The notes under the pieces are model-generated. The model worked only from the letters and a program-made list of their open reading frames with translations. It searched no databases and was not told the origin of the DNA. Below, in pieces: positions 1-9,357 of a stretch of DNA of 64,000 bases. The first letter of the stretch is position 1. Every line of letters begins with the position of its first letter. The translations under genes were made by a program, and so were the position numbers. The stretch comes from Clostridium sp. (GTDB lineage Bacteria; Bacteroidota; Bacteroidia; Bacteroidales; Bacteroidaceae): contig JAMPGY010000001.1 in assembly GCA_023663705.1 (NCBI GenBank), forward strand, positions 122,258 to 186,257, in the 5' to 3' direction.

Positions 1-63
1 CATCATAGAGATTGTTTCAATTTCCACTACAATCACACGGGGGATTATATATCTTTTCTTCAT
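1..63 (-). CDS. Small MKK-x-Y-x-x-P peptide, partial (first 21 codons)
   Basis: The gene runs off the left edge, so only its N-terminus is visible. It starts MKKRYIIPRVIVVEIETISM. The ATG lies 16 nt after the stop of the large exported protein at 80-3460, on the same strand, which suggests one transcript. The layout (basic start, aromatic residue, proline near position 8, alternating hydrophobic/acidic strand) matches the complete 54-residue peptides at 12925-13089 and 20611-20775, which also follow large exported proteins. From memory, short proteins of this design recur in Prevotella/Bacteroides genomes without an assigned function. The function here is unknown. Confidence 0.6.
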   Translation of the reverse strand, partial: MKKRYIIPRVIVVEIETISMM

Positions 64-79
64 TTTTCCTTGGATTAAG

Positions 80-3000
80 TTACTTAACAACATATTTCTT
101 TCCGTTCACAATGTAGATGCCCGCCGGCAGATTGTTCAGCGCCTCGGTCGGATTGACGTTCCTACGCAAACACAGTCCGCTGACACCGTACACACTCACA
201 GGGCCTTCTTTTGCCGTCGGATGAATTGCATCCAGTCCCGTCACCGTATCATCCGTGCCGAACATCAACGAGAGCGGCTCGCCCTCCTTATCCTCGGGAA
301 GGTCCACTTTGATATAAGAACGGTAACCTTTCAGATGAGCCTCCACATCCAGATACCAAAATTCATTCTGTGTGCCGAACGCATAATTGTAAACACCGTC
401 TTCCGGCGTAATGTCTATGGGTGAGAATGTACCCACCATAGTGACTTTTCCACCATCCGTCAGGTTCACTTCGGTACTTTCGGCCTGGGTCTTCACTATG
501 CTGACGGCCTTGTCATACAGTTGAGTCTCCACATCCACTTTCACCACGTAGGGCAGGCCGGCTTCCAATGTTCCCTGTGTCACAGGTGTAAAGTTCAACG
601 TGTAGGTTTCGTCACCCACCGTGACGCCTCCCAACTTGCGAATCTCCGTGAAGCGGGCGTCCGTTGCGTCCACTGCATAGGGCAGGCAAAGGGTGTTCCA
701 AGTGCCGGGCAGCAAGGTGCGGTTGCAGAGCACACTGACATTGTCTTGCATGGTCTCTGCTGCATCCGATGCCTGATCCAGGATGACATCTACCGTCTCG
801 TTCTTCTTTTCCACTGTCACGCGGGCCATCAATAGCCAGTTGATATTCTCAAGCGGAGTGTTTCCCGTGCGGACGCCGAACTCCAGTTTTCCGCTTTCGT
901 CCACCACACATTCCACTGTCTGCCGGGTCAACTTATTGTCGGCCGCAACGGCTTTGTTCTGACCGTTGCCATACAGATAGACCTGCCCCAACAGATTCTC
1001 CATGTTGCCGGACAGCATGGAAAGCATCCAGGCAGACACCTCATACACTCCGGGTTCCAGATTTTCCACCGTCTGATACAGCACTTTCGTGTTGACCGGC
1101 ATCGTGGTGTTGTGCCACAACTCTATGGCATGAGAACCGGTATAGTCCCCGCAATGCTTGTCATAATCATTGTGATTCATTAAGAACACTCTGTAGTGTT
1201 GGTTGGGTCCGTGGCAGTCGGTGTTCCATCCGTCCAGTCCTGTCTTTTCATAGTCTTTGATATCCACATAGTCATGAGTAGCTTCCGGGGCTTCCGTCCC
1301 CATATATTCCAGCTGCACATCGCCCAGTCCGGTCCATCTCACCGTAGCCTCGTCTTTGGTTTCCAGACCGAAGGTTATCGCTCCGTCCTTGGCCTTGCCC
1401 ACCACCTCGGTCTGCTCCATATAACCGCTGCGGATGTAGGTGGTGCCGTCGTTCAGGAAGGCATAAACACCCGTGGGTGTCTGATTGGCGTCCGCCCCGT
1501 TCACATTGCGGGCGAAAGCATAGAGCTTCATCTTGTAATATCCGTCCGGCACTCCGGTTATGGTCTGGTAAATCACGCGTGTGTTTTGCGGCAGCGGTGT
1601 CGCATAATTCTGATAATAGCGGCTCTTGGTGTAAGTGCCACGCATCATGTCCGCATTCGGTGTATTGGAGAAGAACTGGTCGCCCACGACGTCGGTCTTC
1701 CATCCTGTGTTTCCATCCTCACCGCTCGGGTTCAGCACCAGATCGTTGACAGACGTGGAACCCGACAGTCTTATCAAACCGATAAATTGGTCTATGGCCG
1801 TCTTGAGTGCCGTGTATTGATCGTTCAATTCCTGTTGCGACGGATTGGCCTCCTCGCTTGTCATTGACTCCGAGGCTGATATGACCACATCCAGTTCTGC
1901 CGCAGATATGTCCGCGTTACCCTCTTTCAGTGCCTTTGCCCGATCTGTCAACTGTGCCAATGCGCTCTTGTTTACACCTTCGTAAGTGATCACCACGGTG
2001 TTGCGCTGCACGCCCACCCAGTTTCCTCCGGTGTTGCCGTCCAAGCTTCTCATGCCCAGGCGCAACTTGCCGTCAGCCGTCACATCCACTCCGGTCAGGG
2101 TCTCGTTGTGGATATACCGTTCCGTGAAGGCCGGAGATTGCTTGCCGTTGGCAAAGAAGGCCACTTGCACACCTTCCATATCCCAATTGTTCCAGTCGCC
2201 GTCGACATTGTAGCTGCGGCATCCGAACACTCCGGCCGACACGGTGTAGAAACCGGCCGGAAGGTTCACCTCCTGATAAATCATATCCGTGCCCACGGCC
2301 GGTGCCTCTCCGGTCCATCTTTCATCATATTGCACAGCTTCCTCTCCATCCACCGGACTTGAATTGGTTTTCACACCGGCCACCGCGTTGCCGCCGTCTT
2401 TATACCAAGTACCTACCCCCCAGGTATTTCCGGCGAGTTTTGTGGCATCATAGTTTATCTCATCCATCAGAACGTCCTTGGCCACGGCGATGTCGTTGGC
2501 CAGTTTCTCCAAATCGGCATAATTGCTGCCGGTATATTGTTCATAGGCATCCAGCGCAACCTTCAATCCGTTGTAGGAATCCAGAAAAGCGTACATATCA
2601 TTAGCAGTAAAATACCCTTTTGCCTCGGCGTAAGGCGTATATCTCGACAAAGAGCGTTCCACCGTTATCGTTGCCTCGCTGACCGCTTTCTGCAAGGCGA
2701 CAATCGCGCCTGCAGAAGGATTGTTCTCCGCCCCGGAGATGGCCGATTGCAGTTCGTGATACAAACCGTAGTTGAGTTGAGTCACGTCAAAAGCCTTTGC
2801 CTGTTCCATCAGCGCCGCCAAGTCTTCCTCCAGCGAATAAGTTCCGGCTTGTTCCAACTTGTATTTATCCATTCCGAACCAGTTGCATCCACTGGAACAA
2901 TAACCGAAGTTCTGGTTACGGGTGTTCTTGCAACCCATATCCACCACCGAGTTTCCATCGTGATAGAATTCCACGGTGAAATACTCCGGAGTCCCTTCAT

Positions 3001-3460
3001 TGGTAGCCACAGGCACCGACACACCATTGGCATAGAGATAAACGTCTTTAACGAAATCTTTAGCATGATACTTAATATCTTCGTTTTGCTGAGTGGCGAT
3101 GACATAGACGGTCAACCTGTATTTTCCTGCAGGCAATTTGCTTACCGACTGATGAATATCAAATACATCATGACCATAAGCCATTGTATTATTCCATTTG
3201 TCCTTTCCACCCGGCCAACGATAGCATTCTATATACGTATTATTATCTCCCATTCCATTATTGCCCTGTATCTGAAAGCCTCCGGCCGTGGAGTTTACCC
3301 GGCTCCATACATTCAGATTCTCACACTCGGCATCCTCAATATAGGATGCAGTCACATCCGTCCATTCGGATGTATCCGTCTGCGCCGAGACCGTTTGCCC
3401 GCTCATCCACGACAAGAGCGACAGGGCCGCTAAAGTAAATTTGTTCATGTGTTTTTGCAT
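80..3460 (-). CDS. Large exported multi-module protein with carbohydrate-binding-like modules and type-IX-like C-terminal tail
   Basis: About 1126 residues from the chosen ATG; a second ATG four codons later (3448) is equally possible. An upstream in-frame ATG would put 24 charged residues before the signal peptide, so it was rejected. The signal peptide is NKFTLAALSLLSWMSGQTVSAQ. It is followed by repeated jelly-roll-like modules (each with a PAGKYRLTVYV, PAGFYTVSAGVF or PDGYYKMKLYAFA strand) alternating with short helical FIVAR-like stretches. Next comes a beta-rich segment containing NTLCLPYAVDA, and the last ~40 residues form a sorting-type tail ending PAGIYIVNGKKYVVK. No catalytic motif was found. 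It is probably a surface or secreted glycan-binding protein. A small peptide gene follows directly. The family name is uncertain. Confidence 0.85.
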   Translation of the reverse strand: MQKHMNKFTLAALSLLSWMSGQTVSAQTDTSEWTDVTASYIEDAECENLNVWSRVNSTAGGFQIQGNNGMGDNNTYIECYRWPGGKDKWNNTMAYGHDVFDIHQSVSKLPAGKYRLTVYVIATQQNEDIKYHAKDFVKDVYLYANGVSVPVATNEGTPEYFTVEFYHDGNSVVDMGCKNTRNQNFGYCSSGCNWFGMDKYKLEQAGTYSLEEDLAALMEQAKAFDVTQLNYGLYHELQSAISGAENNPSAGAIVALQKAVSEATITVERSLSRYTPYAEAKGYFTANDMYAFLDSYNGLKVALDAYEQYTGSNYADLEKLANDIAVAKDVLMDEINYDATKLAGNTWGVGTWYKDGGNAVAGVKTNSSPVDGEEAVQYDERWTGEAPAVGTDMIYQEVNLPAGFYTVSAGVFGCRSYNVDGDWNNWDMEGVQVAFFANGKQSPAFTERYIHNETLTGVDVTADGKLRLGMRSLDGNTGGNWVGVQRNTVVITYEGVNKSALAQLTDRAKALKEGNADISAAELDVVISASESMTSEEANPSQQELNDQYTALKTAIDQFIGLIRLSGSTSVNDLVLNPSGEDGNTGWKTDVVGDQFFSNTPNADMMRGTYTKSRYYQNYATPLPQNTRVIYQTITGVPDGYYKMKLYAFARNVNGADANQTPTGVYAFLNDGTTYIRSGYMEQTEVVGKAKDGAITFGLETKDEATVRWTGLGDVQLEYMGTEAPEATHDYVDIKDYEKTGLDGWNTDCHGPNQHYRVFLMNHNDYDKHCGDYTGSHAIELWHNTTMPVNTKVLYQTVENLEPGVYEVSAWMLSMLSGNMENLLGQVYLYGNGQNKAVAADNKLTRQTVECVVDESGKLEFGVRTGNTPLENINWLLMARVTVEKKNETVDVILDQASDAAETMQDNVSVLCNRTLLPGTWNTLCLPYAVDATDARFTEIRKLGGVTVGDETYTLNFTPVTQGTLEAGLPYVVKVDVETQLYDKAVSIVKTQAESTEVNLTDGGKVTMVGTFSPIDITPEDGVYNYAFGTQNEFWYLDVEAHLKGYRSYIKVDLPEDKEGEPLSLMFGTDDTVTGLDAIHPTAKEGPVSVYGVSGLCLRRNVNPTEALNNLPAGIYIVNGKKYVVK

Positions 3461-3700
3461 TTTTAGTTTATGTTCTATTTTCCGTGTTACCGTCTTCCTT
3501 AATCTCATGATAATTACGAGCAGAGTGTCCAAAATCCCGCAGTCGGACAGGATTTTGTGAAACTAAAAACAGACAGCCGTGTGGCACTCCCGAAGAATTC
3601 GGATAGCCTTTTTGCTTTTAAAATACACCAACAAGTATCCATTATTCCGGAAAAGCAAACTTTTATTATCATATTTTAATAATATTCCAATTAAAAGCCT

Positions 3701-3708
3701 TACTTTTG
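3701..3708 (+). promoter_or_regulatory. Candidate -7 box (TACTTTTG)
   Basis: Matches the Bacteroidetes -7 consensus TAnnTTTG. It lies about 80 nt before the chosen start of the exported protein at 3789 and downstream of the earlier in-frame ATG at 3579, so it supports the later start. No clear -33 TTTG is seen. Confidence 0.5.
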
Positions 3709-3788
3709 TCCTTCGGTATGTTACCGTATCACTTGGTATTAGTATTGAGAGAACAGAAAACAACAATCAACCATTATTTAATTACAAC

Positions 3789-6700
3789 ATGCAGAAAGCA
3801 TTATTCAAAACATTCAGACTGCCGGCATGGCTATTCCTGCTGACAGTCCTGCTTGCGCCCTTAGGAGCACAGGCGAAGAGCTATCTGACCGAGAGTTTCC
3901 GGTATTCGGCCGGCAATCTCTACGGACAAGGCAACTGGCTCAGAAACGGTAAACAAGCCGAAGCCCCCATCCAGCTTGTGCCTCAACCCCTCGCCTACCC
4001 CGGCTATCAGACCGCGGCTGCAGGCTTTGCCGTCGAACTGGGCGGTGAAGGCAACGCACAAGACGAACGCCTGATGAAACGCTTCGTGGAAGAGGGCGAG
4101 CCCAAGATGTTCGGCATCAAGGAAGGCTCGCTCTACATGTCCGCCCTCGTGAACGTGAAAGAAGCCGGCGGCATCGCAACCACAGAGCAGATGTACATCC
4201 TCGGATTCATCCCCGAAAGCACATCGGGAAACAAGGACCAGGTGAGCTACTCGCTCTACTCCCGTCTGTTCGTTATCGGTAGCGAGACGGAAGGTAAGTT
4301 CAAATTCGGACTGAGCAAAGCAAATGGCAACGCCGAGCCCGAAGCCACCACCGAAGAGTTGAATCTCGGCGAGACATACCTGGTAGTGATGAAATATGAA
4401 ATCGTGGAGGGAACCGGCAACGACATCGTCACCCTGTGGATCAACCCCGCCACGGGCCAAGAACCGGAAGCCGTGCTGACCACCAGCAACAAGACCGACA
4501 TCTCCGCCACCATGGGCATCACCGGCCTCAGCCTCTACCAGGGCGGAAGCTCGGTGCGCAAGGCTCCCCACGCCCTCGTGGACGCCATCCGCGTGGCCGA
4601 CACATGGGACGAGCTTTTCCGGGAGGACGAAGTCGGTGAGGTGACACCGCCCGTGCAGCAGGCCGGCATCAGCGTGAACAAGAAGACGCAGAGCTTCGCC
4701 ACCTTTGCCGGACTGTCCACCGCCGTGACGCTCAACGTGAAGGCTACCGGACTGACCGAGGACATCACCGTGAGCGGACTCAGCGCACCCTACTCGGCCA
4801 GCGCCACCGTGATTGACAAGGAAGCCGCCTTGTCGGCCGCAGGAGCCGACCTGACCGTCACCTACGCTCCCACCGCAGCCGGAAGCACATCGGCCACACT
4901 GATCCTGACGAGCGGAGACGCCACACAGGAGGTCATGCTCTCCGGACAGGCCAGCGCCACCGTGAGCATCCCCACCTCCACAGCCCTGAACAATCAGAAG
5001 GCCGACGGTGAGGAAGTGTATCTCTACACAGGAAAGGCCACCGTCACCCACATCGACGCCGCCAACAACCGCGTCTATGCGCAGGACATGATGGGTGCCC
5101 TTTGCGTGGACTTCAGCTATACCGGACAAGTGCCCGTTCAGGTGGGCGACGTGATGACCAAGGTGGCCGGCGGACTCATCAAGGAATTCGGCGTGCCCTA
5201 CCTGATGGCCTACATGCCCACCGTGACCGTCACCTCCACCGGAGCATCCAAGGAACCCTCCATCGTCACCGTGGGCGACCTGCTCGCTTCGCCGGAGAGT
5301 TATATCCACCGTCTGGTGAAGATTGAGGACGTCACGTTCACCCCTACCGAGGGACAGACGTTCGGCACGGCCACCGTGAAGGGTAAGGCCGGCGACAAGG
5401 ACGTCACCGTGCTGCCCTTCAGCGGCACCACACTCACCGGCACTCCCGTGCCCGAGACAGCCACCGTGGTGGGCATCTCCCGCTCGATGAGCATAGCCTC
5501 CATATCGCCCCGCGGTGCGGAGGACGTCATTGCGCCGCAGGCCGAGACGGCACTCAACATCACACCCGAAATGGTGTTCACCGGCGAGGCCGCTCCCATC
5601 AATGCCGACACCGAACTGATGCGCTACACCGTGGAGGCCGTCAACCTGCCCCACGCCGTGAGCATCTACCTGACCGGTGCCAACCGCACCATGTATACCC
5701 TCTCCACCGAGGAGATTCCCGCCGGAACAAGCACCACGGTGGTCACCGTGACCTATCATCCCACGGCCATCGGCAAACACACCGGCCGCATCAACTTCGA
5801 CACCACGCCCACCGAGCTGGCCACCGGCTACCAGTTTACCAACCTGGCCTACGACCCCGAAAACCTGCCCTTCATCACCGTGGAACCCGCCACGCTGCCG
5901 GCCTTCTCGGCCAAGGTGGGTGAAAACCAAGTGCAGGAACTCACCGTGACGGGTGCCAACTTCCCGGACAACGGTGCCATCAAGGTGATGGGCGAAGGCC
6001 AAGGTGCCTTCATCATCAGCAGCACCTTGCTGGGCAAATACGCCCCGATGACGCTCAAGGTTACCTTCCAGCCCAAGGCCGAAGGCACCTTCACCGAGCG
6101 CATCCAGTTTACGGGCGTGATGGCCGAACCGGTGTATGTCACCGTGACCGGAAGCACCACGGGCGGACAGGCACCCGAAGAGAAGCAGGGCGACGAACTG
6201 CCGCTCGTGACGGACAACCCGCTCACCCTGCTCAACGAGACCTTTGCCGACGTGACGCGCAACCAGCCCGTATCGCTGCAGGGATGGAAGAACCTGGCCC
6301 TGCAGGGCACGCGCGCCTGGTGGGGCTTCAACTGGAACGAGCCCGAGGCCAACACCGCCGCCAAGGCCACGGCCTACGACAGCCGCATGGCCACCGAGGA
6401 CGGCGAACCCTGCCAGATGATGCTCGTCACCCCGCCGCTCGACTTCAAGAACTCGGCCTCCAAGATGCTCACCTTCCGCATCATGGGCGATATGCTGGAA
6501 GAAGGCATGACCGACCAGCTGGAGGTGTGCTACATCGACATGGAAGACGGCGAGATGTATGTGGAGCCCATCAAGGGACTGGGCATACCGGCCTCGGCCG
6601 ACTACAACGGCGAATGGCGCGACTACGTGATGGATCTCGAGGGCAACGACCTGAGCGACACGTTCTTCATCGGTTTCCGCCTGACATCCACCCGCGGCCG

Positions 6701-8939
6701 CAACAACTCGGCCGTATACTACATCGACGATGTGACCTACGGACGCACGGACGTGCCCTTCATCAAGCCCGAGACGCTCACCGGCGAGTTCATCGCCACG
6801 GCAGGCGCAGACCACACGGAGACCTACCGCGTGGAGGGACGCAACCTGACGGGCGTCATCAGTCTGAGCGTGGGCGGAGCCAACGCCGGCAAGTTCAGCG
6901 TGAGCCCCGCCACCCTGCCGGCCGAAGGCGGTGAGTTCACCGTGACGTTCCATTCCGACGAGATAGGCATCCACGAGGCCGAGGTGGTGTTCACCGCCGA
7001 CGGTGCTCCGGCCAGTGCCATGCTACTCACGGCCCACAACCGCGAGGGCATACGCGCCGACTTCACGGCACAGGAATGCACAGCCACAATCTACGGCAAC
7101 GGATTCGACACGGCAGAGGACTTTGCCGCCTGGACGCTCAGCCCGACCAGCACTTCCACCTGGAAGCGCGGCACCCTCATCTACGGTGTGCCCGCCTTCA
7201 GTTCCATCCAGGCCGACAGCCGCTCGTCACTCGTCATCGAGCAGGACGGCAGCAAGCAGGACGAGAGCATCACGTCTCCGGCCATCGCCATCCCGCAGAA
7301 CGCCCAATGCTCGTTCTACTCGGCCTTTGCCGGCATCTGGCTCTACTACGGAAGCTACAAACTGTATGTCAACACCGGAGACGGACAGAGCCATCAGCTC
7401 TTCGACTCCTTCCTGTGGGCACAGGACAACGCCGTGGACGAGGCACGCTGGAGAAAGTTCACCTTCGACCTGGCGCCCTATGCCGGACAGACAGTCACCT
7501 TCACCTTTGCCTATGAGGGCACCGGAGGCGAGGACATGATGATTGACGACTTCCGTGTGATGCAACTCACCACCGGCGAAGATGCCCGCGTGAGCATCAG
7601 CGAAGGCGAGGACATACACCTGACCGACCTCTCCACGGGCAACCCCGTGAAGTGGGAATGGAGCATGCCGGGCGCCGAGACCGAGACATCGGCCGAGCAG
7701 AATCCCACAGCCGTCTACCCCGCAGCCGGAACCTACGACGTGACCCTCACCGTGACGGATGCCGAAGGCAACACGTCCACGCTGACGCGCGAAGGATTCG
7801 TCACCGTGACGATGCAGGCTCCGCAGGCCGTGATCGGACTGCCCGAGGGCGGCTACCTCTCTCCGTTTGCCTCCATCTTCGTGCCCACGCAGACTCCGCT
7901 CACCTTCACCGACCTCTCCGCAGGCAATCCCACCGACCGCACGTGGACCTTCACGGGAACGGACATCACCACCTCCGGCGAAAGCGAGGTGAGCGTCACC
8001 TACCCCACGGCCGGAACCTATAGCGTGGATCTTGAGGTGAGCAACGCGGCCGGAACGTCCAAGACCTACTACGAAGGCATCTGCGCCGGCGGCGAACAGT
8101 ACATCTGGAACATCGAAGTGAGCGAGAACACCTCGCTGGCTCCCGTCACGCTGGGTTACTACGGCTACTACGGCGGCACCAACTGGCTGGGCATGGAGGC
8201 CTTCGGCGAACGCTTTGAGAAGCCGATGACCAGCGGTAAGATCTCATCGGTGGACGTATACTTCGCACAGACCGCCACCGTGACGCCCGACGCCGACATC
8301 ACGGTTTCCGTCATGGGCGAGACCGACGGATTGCCCGGCAACGTGCTGGCAACGGCCACCGTGAAGGCCGGCGACTTGAAATCCGGTGAATACGAGCCCA
8401 CCACCTTCACGTTCGACGCCCCCGTAGCCGTCAGCGAGGCCTTCTTCATCACCGTGAGCGGCATTCCCGCCAACACGCAGGAGGAATATCCCTATGCAGC
8501 CGACGACATCGCCATCTACTGCTCGCCGCGCCGTGCAGACGGAGGCAAGTCCACCGTCTACCATCTGTTGGCCGAGGAGGACGAGAACTATCAGCCCACC
8601 GGCGAGACGAAGTGGTATAAGAACGAGGATGAGTTCCTGTCGTTTGCCATCGCACCGAAGTTTGCCTACGAGGAAAAGGAGCAGGGCAACGGCATTGCCG
8701 ACGCCACGGCCGAGGCAGCCGGAACTCTGACCGTAGTTGCAGACAACGGACGCATCTGCATCTCCGCCGCAACAGACATCGACGCCATCGCCCTGCGCAA
8801 CATGGCCGGAATGACCGTGGCCACTGCCGCTCCGTCGGCCGCCACCGCCACCGTACCCACAGCCGGGCTGGCCAAGGGAGTATATCTCGTGAGCGTGAAG
8901 ATGGGACAGACGGTTGTCACCCGCAAGATCACGCTCTGA
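3789..8939 (+). CDS. Very large exported protein with Ig-like, choice-of-anchor and PKD modules and C-terminal sorting tail
   Basis: 1716 residues from the ATG at 3789, chosen because the signal peptide (core LPAWLFLLTVLLAPLGAQA) begins there and a -7 box lies between it and the earlier ATG. Modules seen in order: a LamG-like N-terminal region (about 30-260), Ig/HYDIN-like repeats, an OB-like segment related to DUF6359 (about 395-570), more Ig-like repeats, two choice-of-anchor-J/MAM-like regions (about 810-985 and 1100-1255, with YYIDDVTYGR and MMIDDFRV), and two PKD domains (about 1265-1430, with YPAAGTYDVTLTV and YPTAGTYSVDLEV). A Por-type tail ends the protein at LAKGVYLVSVKMGQTVVTRK. No enzyme motif was found. 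It is probably a cell-surface or secreted adhesin-like protein. Third-position GC is very high, which leaves long spurious open frames on the other strand. A strong terminator follows. Confidence 0.85.
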   Translation: MQKALFKTFRLPAWLFLLTVLLAPLGAQAKSYLTESFRYSAGNLYGQGNWLRNGKQAEAPIQLVPQPLAYPGYQTAAAGFAVELGGEGNAQDERLMKRFVEEGEPKMFGIKEGSLYMSALVNVKEAGGIATTEQMYILGFIPESTSGNKDQVSYSLYSRLFVIGSETEGKFKFGLSKANGNAEPEATTEELNLGETYLVVMKYEIVEGTGNDIVTLWINPATGQEPEAVLTTSNKTDISATMGITGLSLYQGGSSVRKAPHALVDAIRVADTWDELFREDEVGEVTPPVQQAGISVNKKTQSFATFAGLSTAVTLNVKATGLTEDITVSGLSAPYSASATVIDKEAALSAAGADLTVTYAPTAAGSTSATLILTSGDATQEVMLSGQASATVSIPTSTALNNQKADGEEVYLYTGKATVTHIDAANNRVYAQDMMGALCVDFSYTGQVPVQVGDVMTKVAGGLIKEFGVPYLMAYMPTVTVTSTGASKEPSIVTVGDLLASPESYIHRLVKIEDVTFTPTEGQTFGTATVKGKAGDKDVTVLPFSGTTLTGTPVPETATVVGISRSMSIASISPRGAEDVIAPQAETALNITPEMVFTGEAAPINADTELMRYTVEAVNLPHAVSIYLTGANRTMYTLSTEEIPAGTSTTVVTVTYHPTAIGKHTGRINFDTTPTELATGYQFTNLAYDPENLPFITVEPATLPAFSAKVGENQVQELTVTGANFPDNGAIKVMGEGQGAFIISSTLLGKYAPMTLKVTFQPKAEGTFTERIQFTGVMAEPVYVTVTGSTTGGQAPEEKQGDELPLVTDNPLTLLNETFADVTRNQPVSLQGWKNLALQGTRAWWGFNWNEPEANTAAKATAYDSRMATEDGEPCQMMLVTPPLDFKNSASKMLTFRIMGDMLEEGMTDQLEVCYIDMEDGEMYVEPIKGLGIPASADYNGEWRDYVMDLEGNDLSDTFFIGFRLTSTRGRNNSAVYYIDDVTYGRTDVPFIKPETLTGEFIATAGADHTETYRVEGRNLTGVISLSVGGANAGKFSVSPATLPAEGGEFTVTFHSDEIGIHEAEVVFTADGAPASAMLLTAHNREGIRADFTAQECTATIYGNGFDTAEDFAAWTLSPTSTSTWKRGTLIYGVPAFSSIQADSRSSLVIEQDGSKQDESITSPAIAIPQNAQCSFYSAFAGIWLYYGSYKLYVNTGDGQSHQLFDSFLWAQDNAVDEARWRKFTFDLAPYAGQTVTFTFAYEGTGGEDMMIDDFRVMQLTTGEDARVSISEGEDIHLTDLSTGNPVKWEWSMPGAETETSAEQNPTAVYPAAGTYDVTLTVTDAEGNTSTLTREGFVTVTMQAPQAVIGLPEGGYLSPFASIFVPTQTPLTFTDLSAGNPTDRTWTFTGTDITTSGESEVSVTYPTAGTYSVDLEVSNAAGTSKTYYEGICAGGEQYIWNIEVSENTSLAPVTLGYYGYYGGTNWLGMEAFGERFEKPMTSGKISSVDVYFAQTATVTPDADITVSVMGETDGLPGNVLATATVKAGDLKSGEYEPTTFTFDAPVAVSEAFFITVSGIPANTQEEYPYAADDIAIYCSPRRADGGKSTVYHLLAEEDENYQPTGETKWYKNEDEFLSFAIAPKFAYEEKEQGNGIADATAEAAGTLTVVADNGRICISAATDIDAIALRNMAGMTVATAAPSAATATVPTAGLAKGVYLVSVKMGQTVVTRKITL

Positions 8940-8998
8940 CCGCACTCATCCGTTCTCCGCCCTCCCCCGGCGGACGGAGAACGGTGACCACAGCAATC

Positions 8999-9045
8999 AA
9001 GGAGGCTGCCTAACAATAAAGGTTAGACAGCCTCCTTATTTTTTC
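8999..9045 (+). terminator. Rho-independent terminator after the PKD-containing protein
   Basis: A 16-bp stem with one mismatch (AAGGAGGCTGCCTAAC at 8999-9014 against 9022-9037) has a short loop and is followed by ATTTTTT. A second, GC-rich hairpin without a T tract precedes it at 8951-8983 (CGTTCTCCG / CGGAGAACG). Confidence 0.85.
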
Positions 9046-9063
9046 GTCAGAGGATAAACAGAC

Positions 9064-9120
9064 TTTCGATAGGGGGCAAACAACTTTTCGATAGGGGGTT
9101 GACCGTTTTTCGGCAGGGGG
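9064..9120 (+). repeat. Short degenerate tandem array, three units at 22-bp spacing
   Basis: The core TTTCGATAGGGGG occurs at 9064-9076 and 9086-9098, and as TTTCGGCAGGGGG at 9108-9120, exactly 22 bp apart. It lies in the ~310-bp gap between the terminator at 8999-9045 and the end of the sialidase gene. Nothing else recognisable is in the gap: open frames across it are short and their composition does not look coding. A 22-bp period is not a multiple of three, so a coding repeat is unlikely. Confidence 0.7.
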
Positions 9121-9357
9121 TGGACGATGCCCCCAACCGAAGAAAAGACCTGAAAGAAACCGGCTACAAAGAGATTCACCGTAGCTGTTTTTTCCACCAT
9201 ACCCGTCATTTCCCACACGATGTTCAGCAGTCGGCCTATCCACCGTTCCGCCGGTCATCCGGACAGTGCCGACACAGCCATCCACACAGGAAAAGGCGGA
9301 TGCGCCATCCGTAGATAAACGCACCCGCCACTGATTTTCCGTCCGGTTACCGGAAGC

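Noticed and set aside
3563-3766. Small minus-strand open frame and apparent inverted symmetry between the divergent exported-protein genes
   Set aside because: The similarity of the two strands comes from AT-rich runs. Arms do not pair over more than a few bases, and a promoter box lies inside.
3861-6974. A 1037-codon open frame on the minus strand inside the giant exported protein gene
   Set aside because: It is rich in His, Gly and Val with no signal peptide, domain or start context. High third-position GC of the real gene removes stop codons from the opposite strand.
9010-9324. 104-codon minus-strand open frame after the sialidase gene
   Set aside because: It covers the terminator and the 22-bp repeat array, has no homology-like features, and does not fit the MKK-x-Y peptide design.
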